The notes below the pieces were generated by a model. It was not told the DNA's origin, did no database searches, and was given only the letters and a program-made list of their open reading frames with translations. From IMG/VR virus record IMGVR_UViG_3300028388_001501, positions 1 through 20,615 of that record: a DNA stretch of 20,615 bases, one strand, 5' to 3'. Each line of letters opens with the position of its first letter. Position 1 is the first letter of the stretch. This document shows positions 6,388 through 15,938 of the stretch, in pieces. The position numbers and the translations under genes were made by a program. Source of the DNA: a virus.

Positions 6388-7186
6388 CGGATTGTCCCCG
6401 CAGAAAATATACGACCGCAGCAGCGCCTGCCATGACGATCACCGCAGCCACTGCAATCTGGATCGACAGAGGTGCCTCAGAGACCGCTGTGATGACCGTG
6501 GACACGCCACCAAGTATCGACGCACCGGCGGCTGCGAGAGGCCCCTTTTGATCGCTCGCACGCGCGGTGATACGCTCCGGGCCTTCGGCTTTCCCCATGG
6601 GGTCCTTGATCGGAACACCTGCCAGGTAATCTCCCGGGTCTACCTCGACCGGGGGGCGCACTTTGTCCGCCAGCGCGACCGACCGCTTGCGCACATCTTC
6701 CACGCGGCGGGTCCACCCACGGCCGAACGTCGACCAATGACGAAGCCGCTTGAGCCACGCCAAGCGATCGGTGCAGATTGCGCTGCAAACATGACCCACA
6801 TTTGTGGGACTGAGACGATCTATCTCGCCCATCGTGATTTCGCCGATGATACCGTCATCCGATACGCCAAGTTCGCGCTGCATGAACTGGATGGCTCGAC
6901 GTGGGCCGCTGTTCACCGCGAAGTCGAACACGCAATAGTCGAGACCTGCTGGGAGCTCATCCCCACGCACCGCGCTCCAGTATTGCCGACGGTAGATGTC
7001 CGTGACTTCATCGCTGGTGATCTCAAGGACACTCTGCGTGGGCTTCTGTTTTCGTTTCCGGTACCCATCATAGACCCGCTGTGTGACGCCGCGGTTGGTC
7101 GCGCCGCCCGGATCATCCGGGTGGTTGACGTATCCACCCTCATGCTCCAGCACCCACCGGAGACTGTTGTGAAAGTTCTCGATCAT
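6374..7186 (-). CDS. Endolysin, glycoside hydrolase 108 type, with C-terminal membrane helix
   Basis: A 270-residue lysozyme-like enzyme. Residues 1-170 match the GH108 catalytic domain: EHEGGYVNHPDDPGGATNRG near 14-33, with the Glu of EGGY as the likely catalytic acid, then RRQYWSAVRGDELP and DYCVFDFAVNSGPRRA, and the peptidoglycan-binding-like LGVSDDGIIG. It cleaves the glycan strands of the cell wall. The linker at about 175-235 is followed by a clear hydrophobic helix near 242-262 (IQIAVAAVIVMAGAAAVVYF) and a short polar tail, so the protein should be held in the inner membrane by its C-terminus. ATG 7186 overlaps the upstream stop (ATGA). No N-terminal signal was found. Confidence 0.9.
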   Translation of the reverse strand: MIENFHNSLRWVLEHEGGYVNHPDDPGGATNRGVTQRVYDGYRKRKQKPTQSVLEITSDEVTDIYRRQYWSAVRGDELPAGLDYCVFDFAVNSGPRRAIQFMQRELGVSDDGIIGEITMGEIDRLSPTNVGHVCSAICTDRLAWLKRLRHWSTFGRGWTRRVEDVRKRSVALADKVRPPVEVDPGDYLAGVPIKDPMGKAEGPERITARASDQKGPLAAAGASILGGVSTVITAVSEAPLSIQIAVAAVIVMAGAAAVVYFLRGQSDGAY

Positions 7187-7743
7187 CGCTCTTCCCTTTC
7201 GGTCACGGTGAACGTCTGTGATGGCAGGGCGCGCATCGGTCCATAGACGCCACAGTCTATCGGAACTAACTCTGCGACATAAACGTATTCCCCCAGAGGG
7301 ATATCCTCTGGAATCGGCACCCGAACCTGGAACAGGATGTATTGGGTTGTCACTGGCGCACGCTGCGCAAGAAACGGTTCCGCTGAAATACTGAAATTCT
7401 GTTTTATGTCATAAAACAGCGGTCTGACTTCCGTTTGACATGAAGCGTGCCGTTTGAGGAAGTAGAGAATTGCCAAGGTTCCACCCTGCTTGACTGTATC
7501 CTGCACGGAAATCGACTGTTTGAATGAAACGATCTCGGGAGACAGACCTTCTGTGAGGCGTGTCTGAATCGTAACGACCTGCTGCTGAATACGAGCCACA
7601 TCTTCGGGCAGATTAGCGAAAGGTTCCCAGTAGGGCCGAGTGAGCGCAATACTCGCAGCCAGCAGCGCCCCGGCGACGGATCCCAGCACAGCAATATCCC
7701 GTGCGGCAGCGGTCAGGTGATGGCGAAAACTGTTATCAGCCAT
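7183..7743 (-). CDS. Membrane-anchored protein of unknown function in the lysis region
   Basis: A 186-residue protein. Residues 12-35 form one hydrophobic helix (RDIAVLGSVAGALLAASIAL), then a predicted coiled-coil stretch near 43-68 (DVARIQQQVVTIQTRL), then a beta-rich domain with two Cys. The single N-terminal anchor with an outside domain does not match the usual two- or three-helix holins. Its place between the tail fibre and endolysin genes, with its stop overlapping the endolysin start, makes a lysis role (holin or lysis control) possible. It could instead be a cell-surface or superinfection-exclusion protein. I do not recognise the family. Confidence 0.7.
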   Translation of the reverse strand: MADNSFRHHLTAAARDIAVLGSVAGALLAASIALTRPYWEPFANLPEDVARIQQQVVTIQTRLTEGLSPEIVSFKQSISVQDTVKQGGTLAILYFLKRHASCQTEVRPLFYDIKQNFSISAEPFLAQRAPVTTQYILFQVRVPIPEDIPLGEYVYVAELVPIDCGVYGPMRALPSQTFTVTEREER

Positions 7744-7749
7744 TTTTCA

Positions 7750-8436
7750 TCATGCCCACGCATTTACAAGCAGTCTCCATCTTGAATTGGTGATTCGAAA
7801 CCTCGTTCCAGTCGATTTGTTCGGCAGTTCGCAAAGTCCAGAATTGGAGCCGAACCGGATGTCGATATTCGTTGCGCCGATCACGCATGAAATCCCCTTG
7901 TCAAACTCCGCGCTAAGAGAAAACAGCACTTCATCGTTGATAGAATATCCGCCTTCCGCGACAGCGCATCGCAACCGGAGCTGCACCAAAGAGGGTGCAG
8001 AACTGAGTCCGTGGGTCAGAGACAGAGAGCCTGCGGACGTGATCGTTTGTGCCGAACTCGAGTAGCTTTCCTGAAACGGCAGAGCATCCACATACGCCTT
8101 GACGCTTTGCTGTGACGGGACAGCCGTGGCGCTGTCGGACGCCATGTCGTCCTCGTCCAGAAAGGCGTCGACCTGATTGCCACCGATGAAGAAACTCATC
8201 GTGTTGGCCGATGCGTCCATCTGCATGAACGAGATCGACGCGGAACCGTCGAACGCCTTGTATTCCAGATCTGCAGAGGAACTGTCGGCCCAGAGCATCC
8301 CGGTCTGAATGTAGCTGGGCTGAGACCCCCCGGAGTGCATGGTGTTAAGAGCGTCCCTGAAGCTGTTCAGATCGGATGCAAGAGCAGTGCCCGACTTCGT
8401 GGCCGGGTTGATCGTACCAAAATCAGACTGACTCAT
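7750..8436 (-). CDS. Tail fibre / minor tail protein
   Basis: A 228-residue protein just downstream of the tail tip gene (ATGA overlap). It is rich in Ser, Ala and Asn. It carries the sequence DDMASDSATAVPSQQSVKAY near residues 94-113, a stretch widely seen in phage tail fibre and receptor-binding proteins before the distal domain. The C-terminal 110 residues look beta-sandwich-like and likely contact the cell surface. It is expected to sit at the tail tip and help in host recognition. The receptor cannot be inferred. Confidence 0.75.
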   Translation of the reverse strand: MSQSDFGTINPATKSGTALASDLNSFRDALNTMHSGGSQPSYIQTGMLWADSSSADLEYKAFDGSASISFMQMDASANTMSFFIGGNQVDAFLDEDDMASDSATAVPSQQSVKAYVDALPFQESYSSSAQTITSAGSLSLTHGLSSAPSLVQLRLRCAVAEGGYSINDEVLFSLSAEFDKGISCVIGATNIDIRFGSNSGLCELPNKSTGTRFRITNSRWRLLVNAWA

Positions 8437-11400
8437 GTTCCTCTCTCCCGGCCATATCCCACGGCCTGATAGTCGAATGTGCGATCCACGGCAGTTCCGC
8501 TGCTGTTGCGGAATGTAACATCAAAACCGGTGCGCGTCTTGTTCGTCACGGAGAAATAGTCCCCTGTTGCGAGATCTTGAGGCGTGACTGTCACCGACAC
8601 CAACTGCTCGAACGCCGGAGAAAACGTGACCGAGTAGGTTGACGCCCCGCTTGAGATGTCGCTCCCTCGGCGAATCTCGTCATCCATTTCGATGGCCACT
8701 TCCAGTCCGGTGATGCTGGGAGACTGGTTCTCGACGCGCGTCTCCAGCACCAGACGGAACTTGATCCAGCGCGCTGTATACTCCCCGACAACGAACCGCC
8801 GATAGTCGGTATAGGTCGGGCCAGACGCCACGTCGTCAAGGCTGTAGGCGGCTTCGAGGTACACCAGAAGGTCATCCCCGGTTGCCGTTCCAGCCATCGT
8901 AGCGACCGACGCGAGGGTCGCCCAGTTTTCGATCGTCGAGGTGTCAGAGAATGCGCCCAGAGCGATGTTCGCCTTCACTTGAAAGGACTGCACCGATCCG
9001 AGGTCAGTCTCTCCAAATTCATAGAACCCGATCGGGTCAGTGGTCGAATCAGTCAGTCGCAGCTCTGTCCCGACCACGGATACGTCCGTCTTGGTTCCGG
9101 AGAATGTCGGATCTTCGGTGATCGTGGAGATCACGTTCGGTGCAATGGGATCCTCGAGTGAAGCGTTTATGACTGTGGGCGATTCGGACTTGTTCCCCAG
9201 CACGTCGATCGCTTTGATCGCGTAGCTTCCGCTGCGCGAGGGCACGGTGAAGCTGCGCGTCTGGCGCGATATCTCGTCCGACAGAGTCGTCATCGCCGCC
9301 CAATCTGTCACCCCTTGATCGGGGTGATAGCGAATCTCATACGCCACCACATCGACCGGAATGCTCGGATAGGTCCACTCGACGTAGCTGCTCTTGCCGA
9401 TCGTGTTGTGGTTGAGCGTGTCGATCGCTGGAGGATCCGCGGTAGCACCAAGAACCTGCACGTTCAGCCGAACGGATGCGTCCGAAATCTCTCCTTCCGG
9501 ACCAAGAGCATATACCTCGACGTCATATGCTTCCCCGGTTTCCACATCGCGCAAATCGATCGACTCGGTCGAAGCGTTCAGAATGGCGGTGTAGCGAAAC
9601 GGATCAGACGATCCTGCTAGGCGATAGCGCGCCTGGTAGCTGACCGTTGTGATCGAAAACCCGGACCGAGTGACGTTTGGCTCTCCTGCCCGGACGTAGA
9701 TCACGATACCGGGCTCCAGAGCCCCCTGCGTCGTTCGAATGAGAGCGGACTCGTCTGTCCGAATACTCTCGATAATAGGAGGAGGTGGGCCGGTAAAGGA
9801 TCGGGACACCGGAGGGGAGATGACACTGGTGTATGGCGGGATCGTGTTCGATGCGCCATAGATGTCCGCGTTGTAGACCAGAGCGTCGATGCGGGCCCCG
9901 AGATCCTCCAGTGGCTCGATTCCCCGGATGATGATGTCGATGCTCTCTTGCTGTGCCTGCCCAAACGAAAACAGATCGCCGGCGGACAGTCCGGTAACAG
10001 AATCCAGAGTGACAGTTGTGGACGTTCCGACCGACAGCGTGACGTTGCGAAGAACGATGTCGCCGTCTCCCTGGCGGATACGCATCTGGTAAGTGTTCCC
10101 AGACTCCATGATGACCAGTTCGTCGAGCGTCACCGTGCTGGCCCCAGAATCGACACTCAGAATGCGTCCACTGGTCTGGCCGATCAGCGCCACGTCATGC
10201 GTCAGGCGGCACAGATCTCCTCGAGTGGCCACCAGATGCTCAATGTCCGTCTCGAAACTGAATGCTTCGGGACGCAACCTGTTGGTGGCGAGGAAATGCC
10301 GTCCAAGGCGGTAAACGTGATCCGGATCGACGATACCCGGAAGGTCGATCGCCTGAAACTCCGTGGCGTTTCCAGCGTTGAAGCCATCGTCATAGACGAT
10401 CCGCTCGTCCTCGTTGTAATCCACGTCCTTGTTATTGAACCGGATGCGAACAGCTTCGGGAACCTCGGAGAACACGACGGATCCCGAGAAATTCCGCGTG
10501 TTGCGTGGAGTGAAATGCTGAACGATCGTAGTCCGCGGCTCGTCGATGATGACAGACCACAGATCGTCCACGAAGCTGGGCGATGCGAACCCGGCCGCGG
10601 CGATCTCCTGCAACAGATCGCGCACCGGCGTGCGGGACGTGATCGGGCGGCTGTAGGTGTAGCCGTTCGTTTCACACAGGTCATACCATTCGCCCAGCTT
10701 GTCGTCGTCGATCTGGGCCGAAGTGCGCGCCTTGGCGTTCGGCGCTCCTGTCAGGACGTATCGGTAAATCGCAGCGGGATTCTGCGTGGCGTTTTCGCCG
10801 CTCCACCCAGATCCTGACCATGTCGGAATCAGCAGCTTTACCCGCCCGCGCAGCTGGTCAACGATCCCGTTCAGTTGGTCAGTGGCCTGAATGCGAAACG
10901 CCGACTTGGCCACACCGGTCAGGTTGATCGGATCTTCGTCCTGAAATGATCGCAGCGCGGTCAGAAGGGCCTGGTCGGACACACGCTCGTTCGTGCTTTC
11001 CGCCGCGGTCCGTCGGATACGCACATCGTATTGCGCACGGGTCAGGTTGATGATGCGGTAGCTGATCCGAACAGCGCGTGTCGAACTCCGCGTCACGTTC
11101 CCACCCACCAACGAGCTGGAAGATGCGTCGTTGAACTCGTTTTCGGGATCTGCATCGACTGCGGTGTCGGTAATCGTCGTCCACGATCCGGATCCCGCAA
11201 CGGAATACTCGATGTCGAACGCTACAGACTCCGATATAGGGATACCATCCTTCTGGCGTGACCGGAAAAGACCTTGCGGAAACGAGATGGTTAGGCCGAT
11301 CTCGTCCGTTTCGATCGAGGTGGTTCGCGTCTGGTAACTGTCTGTCAGAACAACGGACAGATCCTCCTGATCTGCCACGGCAGGGTAGAGCGTCAGACTG

Positions 11401-12107
11401 TCCGCAGTGCCAGTGAAGTCGTCCTCCTGTTCAACTCCAGTGAACTGCGCGATAGGCGTGTTGCCGATGCGGATGTCCTCGACCTCAACCGGGCCGTAAC
11501 CCCAGATCACGACAAACCGCAAATACTGCTTGTTTCCGACCACCTCGGTGTAAGGCGCAGCGCCGTAAGGCGGGACAAACACATGCTCTCCGAGAACCAC
11601 AGGGACCGCCTGAAACGGCCGCAGCCGGTTCCGTGACCCCCGGATAGAGAACACCTCGGGCTCTTCCTGTCGGCGGGCGCGCTCCGTGACAGGTGGTGCG
11701 AACAACGAGTTGCCGATGAACCCGATCGCGGCCGACACGACCGCGCCACCGGCTGCCGCCAGCCACGAAGAGACGCCGAGCGAAGCGAGCCAGGACTTTG
11801 TGGCCGATCCCGCAATAGCCGAGACCAGCGCCACAGCGCCTTCGACCCCTGGAACAATCCTGATCGTGACATGTGAACCGGCCCGGGGACGTGTTCGTGT
11901 CCACCACTCCGACGGAATGTCGACGCCGTTGATGAGCACCGTCGCTTGTGTCGGGTGGATGTCAGGAGGCAAAAGGTCCGCGACCGTGCATCCCTGCTGA
12001 ACATTCACGACATCGTCGGCACGCTCCTGAAACGGGTTCAGGCGCAGCGTGAGACGGAAGTATCCCTGCGGCAGAACTTCAGGCGCGACAATGACGTCAT
12101 TCGACAT
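8433..12107 (-). CDS. J-like tail tip / central fibre protein with Fn3 domains
   Basis: A 1224-residue protein, the largest in the window. The N-terminus (about 15-85) is a small ubiquitin-like domain. A Gly/Ala-rich hydrophobic stretch at about 88-138 is typical of J-like tail proteins and may insert into the membrane during DNA entry. The hub region at about 145-760 includes EEPEVFSIRGSRNRLRPFQA and YGPVEVEDIRIGNTPI. Two fibronectin-type III-like domains lie at about 768-880 and 880-981, followed by a beta-rich C-terminal domain. It forms the tip of the tail, closes the tube and recognises the host. The start at ATG 12107 overlaps the NlpC/P60 gene by 11 bases. Lambda J is the named relative by build and gene order. 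Confidence 0.9.
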   Translation of the reverse strand: MSNDVIVAPEVLPQGYFRLTLRLNPFQERADDVVNVQQGCTVADLLPPDIHPTQATVLINGVDIPSEWWTRTRPRAGSHVTIRIVPGVEGAVALVSAIAGSATKSWLASLGVSSWLAAAGGAVVSAAIGFIGNSLFAPPVTERARRQEEPEVFSIRGSRNRLRPFQAVPVVLGEHVFVPPYGAAPYTEVVGNKQYLRFVVIWGYGPVEVEDIRIGNTPIAQFTGVEQEDDFTGTADSLTLYPAVADQEDLSVVLTDSYQTRTTSIETDEIGLTISFPQGLFRSRQKDGIPISESVAFDIEYSVAGSGSWTTITDTAVDADPENEFNDASSSSLVGGNVTRSSTRAVRISYRIINLTRAQYDVRIRRTAAESTNERVSDQALLTALRSFQDEDPINLTGVAKSAFRIQATDQLNGIVDQLRGRVKLLIPTWSGSGWSGENATQNPAAIYRYVLTGAPNAKARTSAQIDDDKLGEWYDLCETNGYTYSRPITSRTPVRDLLQEIAAAGFASPSFVDDLWSVIIDEPRTTIVQHFTPRNTRNFSGSVVFSEVPEAVRIRFNNKDVDYNEDERIVYDDGFNAGNATEFQAIDLPGIVDPDHVYRLGRHFLATNRLRPEAFSFETDIEHLVATRGDLCRLTHDVALIGQTSGRILSVDSGASTVTLDELVIMESGNTYQMRIRQGDGDIVLRNVTLSVGTSTTVTLDSVTGLSAGDLFSFGQAQQESIDIIIRGIEPLEDLGARIDALVYNADIYGASNTIPPYTSVISPPVSRSFTGPPPPIIESIRTDESALIRTTQGALEPGIVIYVRAGEPNVTRSGFSITTVSYQARYRLAGSSDPFRYTAILNASTESIDLRDVETGEAYDVEVYALGPEGEISDASVRLNVQVLGATADPPAIDTLNHNTIGKSSYVEWTYPSIPVDVVAYEIRYHPDQGVTDWAAMTTLSDEISRQTRSFTVPSRSGSYAIKAIDVLGNKSESPTVINASLEDPIAPNVISTITEDPTFSGTKTDVSVVGTELRLTDSTTDPIGFYEFGETDLGSVQSFQVKANIALGAFSDTSTIENWATLASVATMAGTATGDDLLVYLEAAYSLDDVASGPTYTDYRRFVVGEYTARWIKFRLVLETRVENQSPSITGLEVAIEMDDEIRRGSDISSGASTYSVTFSPAFEQLVSVTVTPQDLATGDYFSVTNKTRTGFDVTFRNSSGTAVDRTFDYQAVGYGRERGT

Positions 12108-12498
12108 ACCGATACCCCATAATCGGGCGCCATGCGTCCCGCTTCCTGCGCACGTCTATGACGCACGACCCGGTGGTCTTTTCGGTGTGTAACACTTTTC
12201 CGCCCCCGAGGCACAGCCCGACGTGGAGAGGCGTCCTGCGGCCTCCATGAACGCCCCACATGTGCAAAACATCTCCTGCGGTCCACTGGTCCCCGAGAAG
12301 CGGCACAAACGCTCCATGAGAGGCATACTGACGCACGTCGTCCCCTGTCGCCACCCGCCGGCGGGCTCCAAGGAGCGGATCGATCTCCACCCCCCGAGTT
12401 TCACGCAAGACTAGGCGCACCAGCCCCCAGCACGAGGCTCCATCCACGCTGTCACCATCCCATGCAAAAGGAATGCCGATGTAGCGCGACATATCCAT
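12097..12498 (-). CDS. NlpC/P60 family cysteine peptidase, tail assembly
   Basis: A 133-residue single-domain protein. The catalytic triad is readable: Cys23 in GASCWGLVRLVL, His92 in PLHVGLCLGGGK and His104 in VLHTEK. The first strand YIGIPFAWDGDS is also typical. It probably cuts peptide cross-links in peptidoglycan during tail penetration or matures the tail tip, as for the lambda K-type protein found just upstream of J. ATG 12498 overlaps the DUF1833 gene stop (TGATG). There is no signal peptide, consistent with a structural or assembly role in the cytoplasm and virion. Confidence 0.88.
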   Translation of the reverse strand: MDMSRYIGIPFAWDGDSVDGASCWGLVRLVLRETRGVEIDPLLGARRRVATGDDVRQYASHGAFVPLLGDQWTAGDVLHMWGVHGGRRTPLHVGLCLGGGKVLHTEKTTGSCVIDVRRKRDAWRPIMGYRYVE

Positions 12499-12983
12499 CA
12501 GAACACGCCTGGGAACGTGGACGGCGCGAAGCTGTCCTTGGGAAACCCCTCTGAAATGAAGGTTTCAATCACCAGATCGAACGTCAGGACATCGACGTTG
12601 TACTGCACGTTGACCAGTTCAAACTGAGACCATGTGGCCACGGATGTCACGGTCCCGGACGAATCACTTTCGACCACCTCAAGGGTCGCCGTCGCCCGGG
12701 TTCGATTTCCGGCAATAGCACGCATCTCGTCCACCAGGGTCCGCTCTGCGTTTTGCACGGCCACGCGCATCCGTGGCTGAAGCTCTTCCGTGTCGGGCGG
12801 TAGAGATATGGCAAAAGGAAACGCGGTGTAGGTGTTGCTGTCGAAGGTCAGATCGGTGATGTCGTTCACCAGCCGTACGGTGTCCCAGTCTGGATGCTCG
12901 ATCGTGAGTAGGGACAAAAACGCACTGCCGGTGGTTTGCGCATTGACGGCTTCAACGACGGATACAGGGAGCGTGCGGGCCAT
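12498..12983 (-). CDS. DUF1833 minor tail protein
   Basis: A 161-residue protein. I chose ATG 12983 (MARTLPVSVVEAVNAQTTG) because it overlaps the preceding stop as TGATG; GTG 13004 would add seven residues and has no ribosome site. The body matches DUF1833: FLSLLTIEHPDWDTVRLVND, a Tyr-x-Ala-Phe-Pro-Phe turn (YTAFPFAISLP), and a C-terminal half of beta strands ending in GFPKDSFAPSTFPG. Such proteins occur between the tape measure and J in siphoviruses and are thought to form the distal tail ring. Role inferred from family and position. Confidence 0.8.
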   Translation of the reverse strand: MARTLPVSVVEAVNAQTTGSAFLSLLTIEHPDWDTVRLVNDITDLTFDSNTYTAFPFAISLPPDTEELQPRMRVAVQNAERTLVDEMRAIAGNRTRATATLEVVESDSSGTVTSVATWSQFELVNVQYNVDVLTFDLVIETFISEGFPKDSFAPSTFPGVF

Positions 12984-13336
12984 CAGGATGGGAGCCTTTC
13001 CCACGAGAGCGTGACACGGGAGAACCCGGCGTCCAGATAGGAGAAGCTGGGAGGCTCAACGAACCGGAAACTGGCGGTGGTCGATCCGTCCTCCGGATCC
13101 GTAAACTCGATCGTTTCAGACCCTTCACTGATCGTGTTTTGGTAGAACGTCTCGAACGTGGCCCGCTGTGCCTGCGTGAACAGCATGGTTCCCTGTATGA
13201 AGCGCACCGTAGCCGAGAACCGGCGGCGCATCTTGACCGGCCCGGTAGACGTGGGCGTGCGGATGAATCCGGCCTGCCGATTGTCGGTCGTGCCTTGCTC
13301 GAACTGTTGGGGAAGGGATGCGGGCCATGTCGCCAT
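12983..13336 (-). CDS. Minor tail protein (distal tail type)
   Basis: A 117-residue protein four bases after the tape measure stop. It starts MATWPASLPQQF, continues with RMRRRF-like and TQAQRATFETFYQNTI segments and ends with SYLDAGFSRVTLSWERLPS. This WPxxLP start, FxxFY helix and beta-rich C-terminal end are common in small proteins encoded directly behind the tape measure (lambda M-like position). It likely forms part of the tail tip complex. No catalytic motif is present. Confidence 0.75.
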   Translation of the reverse strand: MATWPASLPQQFEQGTTDNRQAGFIRTPTSTGPVKMRRRFSATVRFIQGTMLFTQAQRATFETFYQNTISEGSETIEFTDPEDGSTTASFRFVEPPSFSYLDAGFSRVTLSWERLPS

Positions 13337-13340
13337 CAGG

Positions 13341-15938
13341 TCAGCCTCTCAGTGTGGATGGTTGCCGCAGCTGGAACGTCCGACGGATGGACTTGTAGGT
13401 CGCGCCCCCTTCGGCAATGTCACGCGCCACGGCGCCCAAGATAACCCGAATCTGACCGTTTCCGCCTGACTGAACATCGACATTGGCGTTCGCTCCGGTG
13501 TTGTTCTCGACCACGAGGTTGACCACCGAACCGCCGCCACCGGTCGATTGCACGCCCAGCTTGCCGTTCGCCCCCCGGGACAAAGGAAGGATGGCTTCCG
13601 GGCCAGCCTCGCCCATGATACCGAGTCGGCCACCGTTGCCAAACATGAATGGTGTGGTTCGGTTCACCACGCCTCCGTTGGCGAAAGCCATCACGCCGCT
13701 TCGGTCGAAGGCGTTCCCGTTCGCGCTGAACAGGCCATCGATGAATCCGCTGATCGCGCCTCCGGCTGCCTCCGAGAGCGGGTCTGCAATGCTTTCCCGG
13801 TATATCTGATTCGCGATGGACTTCAGCAACGTGTTGAAAGCATCTCCGAGGTTGTCGACGTTGTCGAACACGGACATGAAGAAACTGCTAAACGCACCCT
13901 CCAGTTCTTCGACGCGATTCCGTCGCTGCTCTTCGATCTCCGCCAGTTTATTGACGCGCTGCTCCTCTTTCAGCAGCGCCTTTACCCGATCCTCGCTGAC
14001 CGTGCCTTGCAGACTGGCGATCTGTTGCTGAACTTCGTAGCTGCGCTCGACCCTCTCCCGGTCCTCGTCCGAAAGTTTTATGAGGCGCTCCCGCTGCTCG
14101 ACCTCGCGCTCAAGCTGCGCGACATACTCCGACGCGGTTCGCCCTTGACGGGACGAGCCGCCACCACCGCCCGATGTGTTGAACACCGAGAATATATCCC
14201 GGTTTTCGGCCTGCGCGGTAAGCCGGCGGCGCTCTGCTGATGTTGCAGCTGCAACAGCCGCTGCAATCTCTCTTTGCCCAGCACCTGCACGGCGAAGATC
14301 TTCCGCTACGCGCGCACCGGCTGCTGCTGATCGAGAGGCGATCCGTGCGTCGGATTCACTTCCCCCAGCTGCGATCACTCTCCGCGCAACGGCATTTTCG
14401 GATTCCAAGACCGCAACAGACGAAACTGAATCCCGGATGCCCTGCGCAATACGCATGACGTTCTCTGCGGCCCGCTGCGAGGCTTGAGATACGCGGTCCA
14501 TACCGACTGCAAGATCGTCCGTTGCATCTCCGGCCAGCTCGGCCTCTCGACGCAAACGCTCCAGTTCTTCAGCCTGTCGAACCAAAAACGCGATCTTTTC
14601 TTCTTCGATATCCGCTTCCCGAAGCCGGGTCTCTAGCGCGCGGACTCTTTGTTCCGATTCGACCTTTGCCACCTCTGCAGAGTCCGCACCGAAGCGAACG
14701 ATCGCTCTTTGCAACTCAAGCTGCTGCTTCAGCGATACAGCCTCTTCGGCAAAGGTTTGCTCACGCTGAACTCGAGCGCGATCTTCGATCCGGGCAATCA
14801 GAGCCTTGGCATCTGCAACGTCCCTAAGCGCTTCCTCCAAGGCCCGCTGGGACTTCGCCTCTTCCAAGCCACCCCCTTGCGAAACAGGCTGGCCGTTTAT
14901 CATAACAGTAGGACCGGACGCGCGCGCCTCGCGCGCTGCTCTTTCCGCACTTCTGAGCTGCTCTCGAGCTCGAATTAGAGCATCTTGCCCCAAGGCTTCA
15001 TCTTCCGTGAAGCCCATCCGAATGTTGCGTTGAGTCTTTTCGAAGTCCTGGAGACTCTTGCGAAGGCTTTCAATCCGGTCCTCGAATGTCTCTACGCTAT
15101 CTGCTGCATCATCGGCCCCTTTGGCCATCTCAAAAAACACGCTCGCCCCGACCGTCAGCAGCGGGATGGCGACTGCCAGCGCAGAACTGAGGGCAATAGC
15201 GCGGCCAGCGGTCATTCCGAGACTGTCGGCCATGAGCGGGAGAATGCCGACAAGCTGCGAGCCCTGCTGGCTGAGGGCCACAAACGGATTGGCGCCACCC
15301 TGCACCTGCACGGCGAAGTCGCTGACCTGATACCCAACCTGCTGAATGCCGAGGTTGAAATTGTTCATCGACCGGCGGGCACCGCGGCCTCCAAGAGCGA
15401 CCTTGTCGAACTCCTGCTTCAGTCGAGCCACCTGATCGGCATATAAATCCGCGCTGATGACGCCCGCTCGTTTCGCCTGGATCAGATCACGCAAAGACTC
15501 CTTGAATTGAGTCGAAGCTCGGTAGGTCGGATCCAGGCGCATCCGCAAGTCATTGAGGCGCTGTGCATACTGCTGTTGTGCTCGGGCGGCGGCTTCGACC
15601 TGATTCTTTTCGACCAGCATCGCCTTGGCCTGGTTCGTGGCGATCCGCGTCTGCTCTTTGCCGTTGCGGTTGTAGGTCTGCACCATGCCATTCAGCACGG
15701 CATACTCGCGCGCAAGCTGGGTCTGCGCGGCGCGCATCGCCTTGGCCGAGATCACGTTCTTCTGCTGAAGAGTTTCCGCTTCTTTCCAGCGTCGATTGAT
15801 CGACTCGATCTTCCGGGCCGAGTCCAGAACACTGGTGGACAGTTTTCCAGACTCTTGCTTGAAGCGGGTCAGCGCCTGCGTGGCTTCGCGCTCTCCATCG
15901 ACTTTAAGCTGGACATTGACTTCGTTAAGAGTTGCCAC
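13341..15938 (-). CDS. Tail tape measure protein
   Basis: An 865-residue protein that sets tail length and is ejected ahead of the DNA. I chose GTG 15938 (VATLNEVNVQLKVDGE), which has GGGAG seven bases upstream; an upstream ATG at 15977 would overlap the chaperone by 53 bases and adds unlike residues. The N-terminal 200 residues are long helices rich in Ala, Gln and Glu. A hydrophobic segment lies near 230-272 (ILPLMADSLGMTAGRAIALS and onward), followed by coiled-coil stretches to about 690. The C-terminus has the standard FANGGVV and MGEAGPEAILPLSRG motifs near 750-790. At roughly 1.5 angstroms per residue this predicts a tail near 130 nm, a rule-of-thumb estimate. Confidence 0.92.
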   Translation of the reverse strand: MATLNEVNVQLKVDGEREATQALTRFKQESGKLSTSVLDSARKIESINRRWKEAETLQQKNVISAKAMRAAQTQLAREYAVLNGMVQTYNRNGKEQTRIATNQAKAMLVEKNQVEAAARAQQQYAQRLNDLRMRLDPTYRASTQFKESLRDLIQAKRAGVISADLYADQVARLKQEFDKVALGGRGARRSMNNFNLGIQQVGYQVSDFAVQVQGGANPFVALSQQGSQLVGILPLMADSLGMTAGRAIALSSALAVAIPLLTVGASVFFEMAKGADDAADSVETFEDRIESLRKSLQDFEKTQRNIRMGFTEDEALGQDALIRAREQLRSAERAAREARASGPTVMINGQPVSQGGGLEEAKSQRALEEALRDVADAKALIARIEDRARVQREQTFAEEAVSLKQQLELQRAIVRFGADSAEVAKVESEQRVRALETRLREADIEEEKIAFLVRQAEELERLRREAELAGDATDDLAVGMDRVSQASQRAAENVMRIAQGIRDSVSSVAVLESENAVARRVIAAGGSESDARIASRSAAAGARVAEDLRRAGAGQREIAAAVAAATSAERRRLTAQAENRDIFSVFNTSGGGGGSSRQGRTASEYVAQLEREVEQRERLIKLSDEDRERVERSYEVQQQIASLQGTVSEDRVKALLKEEQRVNKLAEIEEQRRNRVEELEGAFSSFFMSVFDNVDNLGDAFNTLLKSIANQIYRESIADPLSEAAGGAISGFIDGLFSANGNAFDRSGVMAFANGGVVNRTTPFMFGNGGRLGIMGEAGPEAILPLSRGANGKLGVQSTGGGGSVVNLVVENNTGANANVDVQSGGNGQIRVILGAVARDIAEGGATYKSIRRTFQLRQPSTLRG

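Noticed and set aside
6332-7246. Plus-strand 304-codon frame opposite the endolysin
   Set aside because: The minus strand holds a complete GH108 domain with its motifs; the plus frame is antisense shadow with His/Arg-rich low-quality sequence.
9948-10817. Plus-strand 289-codon frame inside the tail tip gene
   Set aside because: GC-rich antisense shadow of the 1224-codon gene; no recognisable domain.
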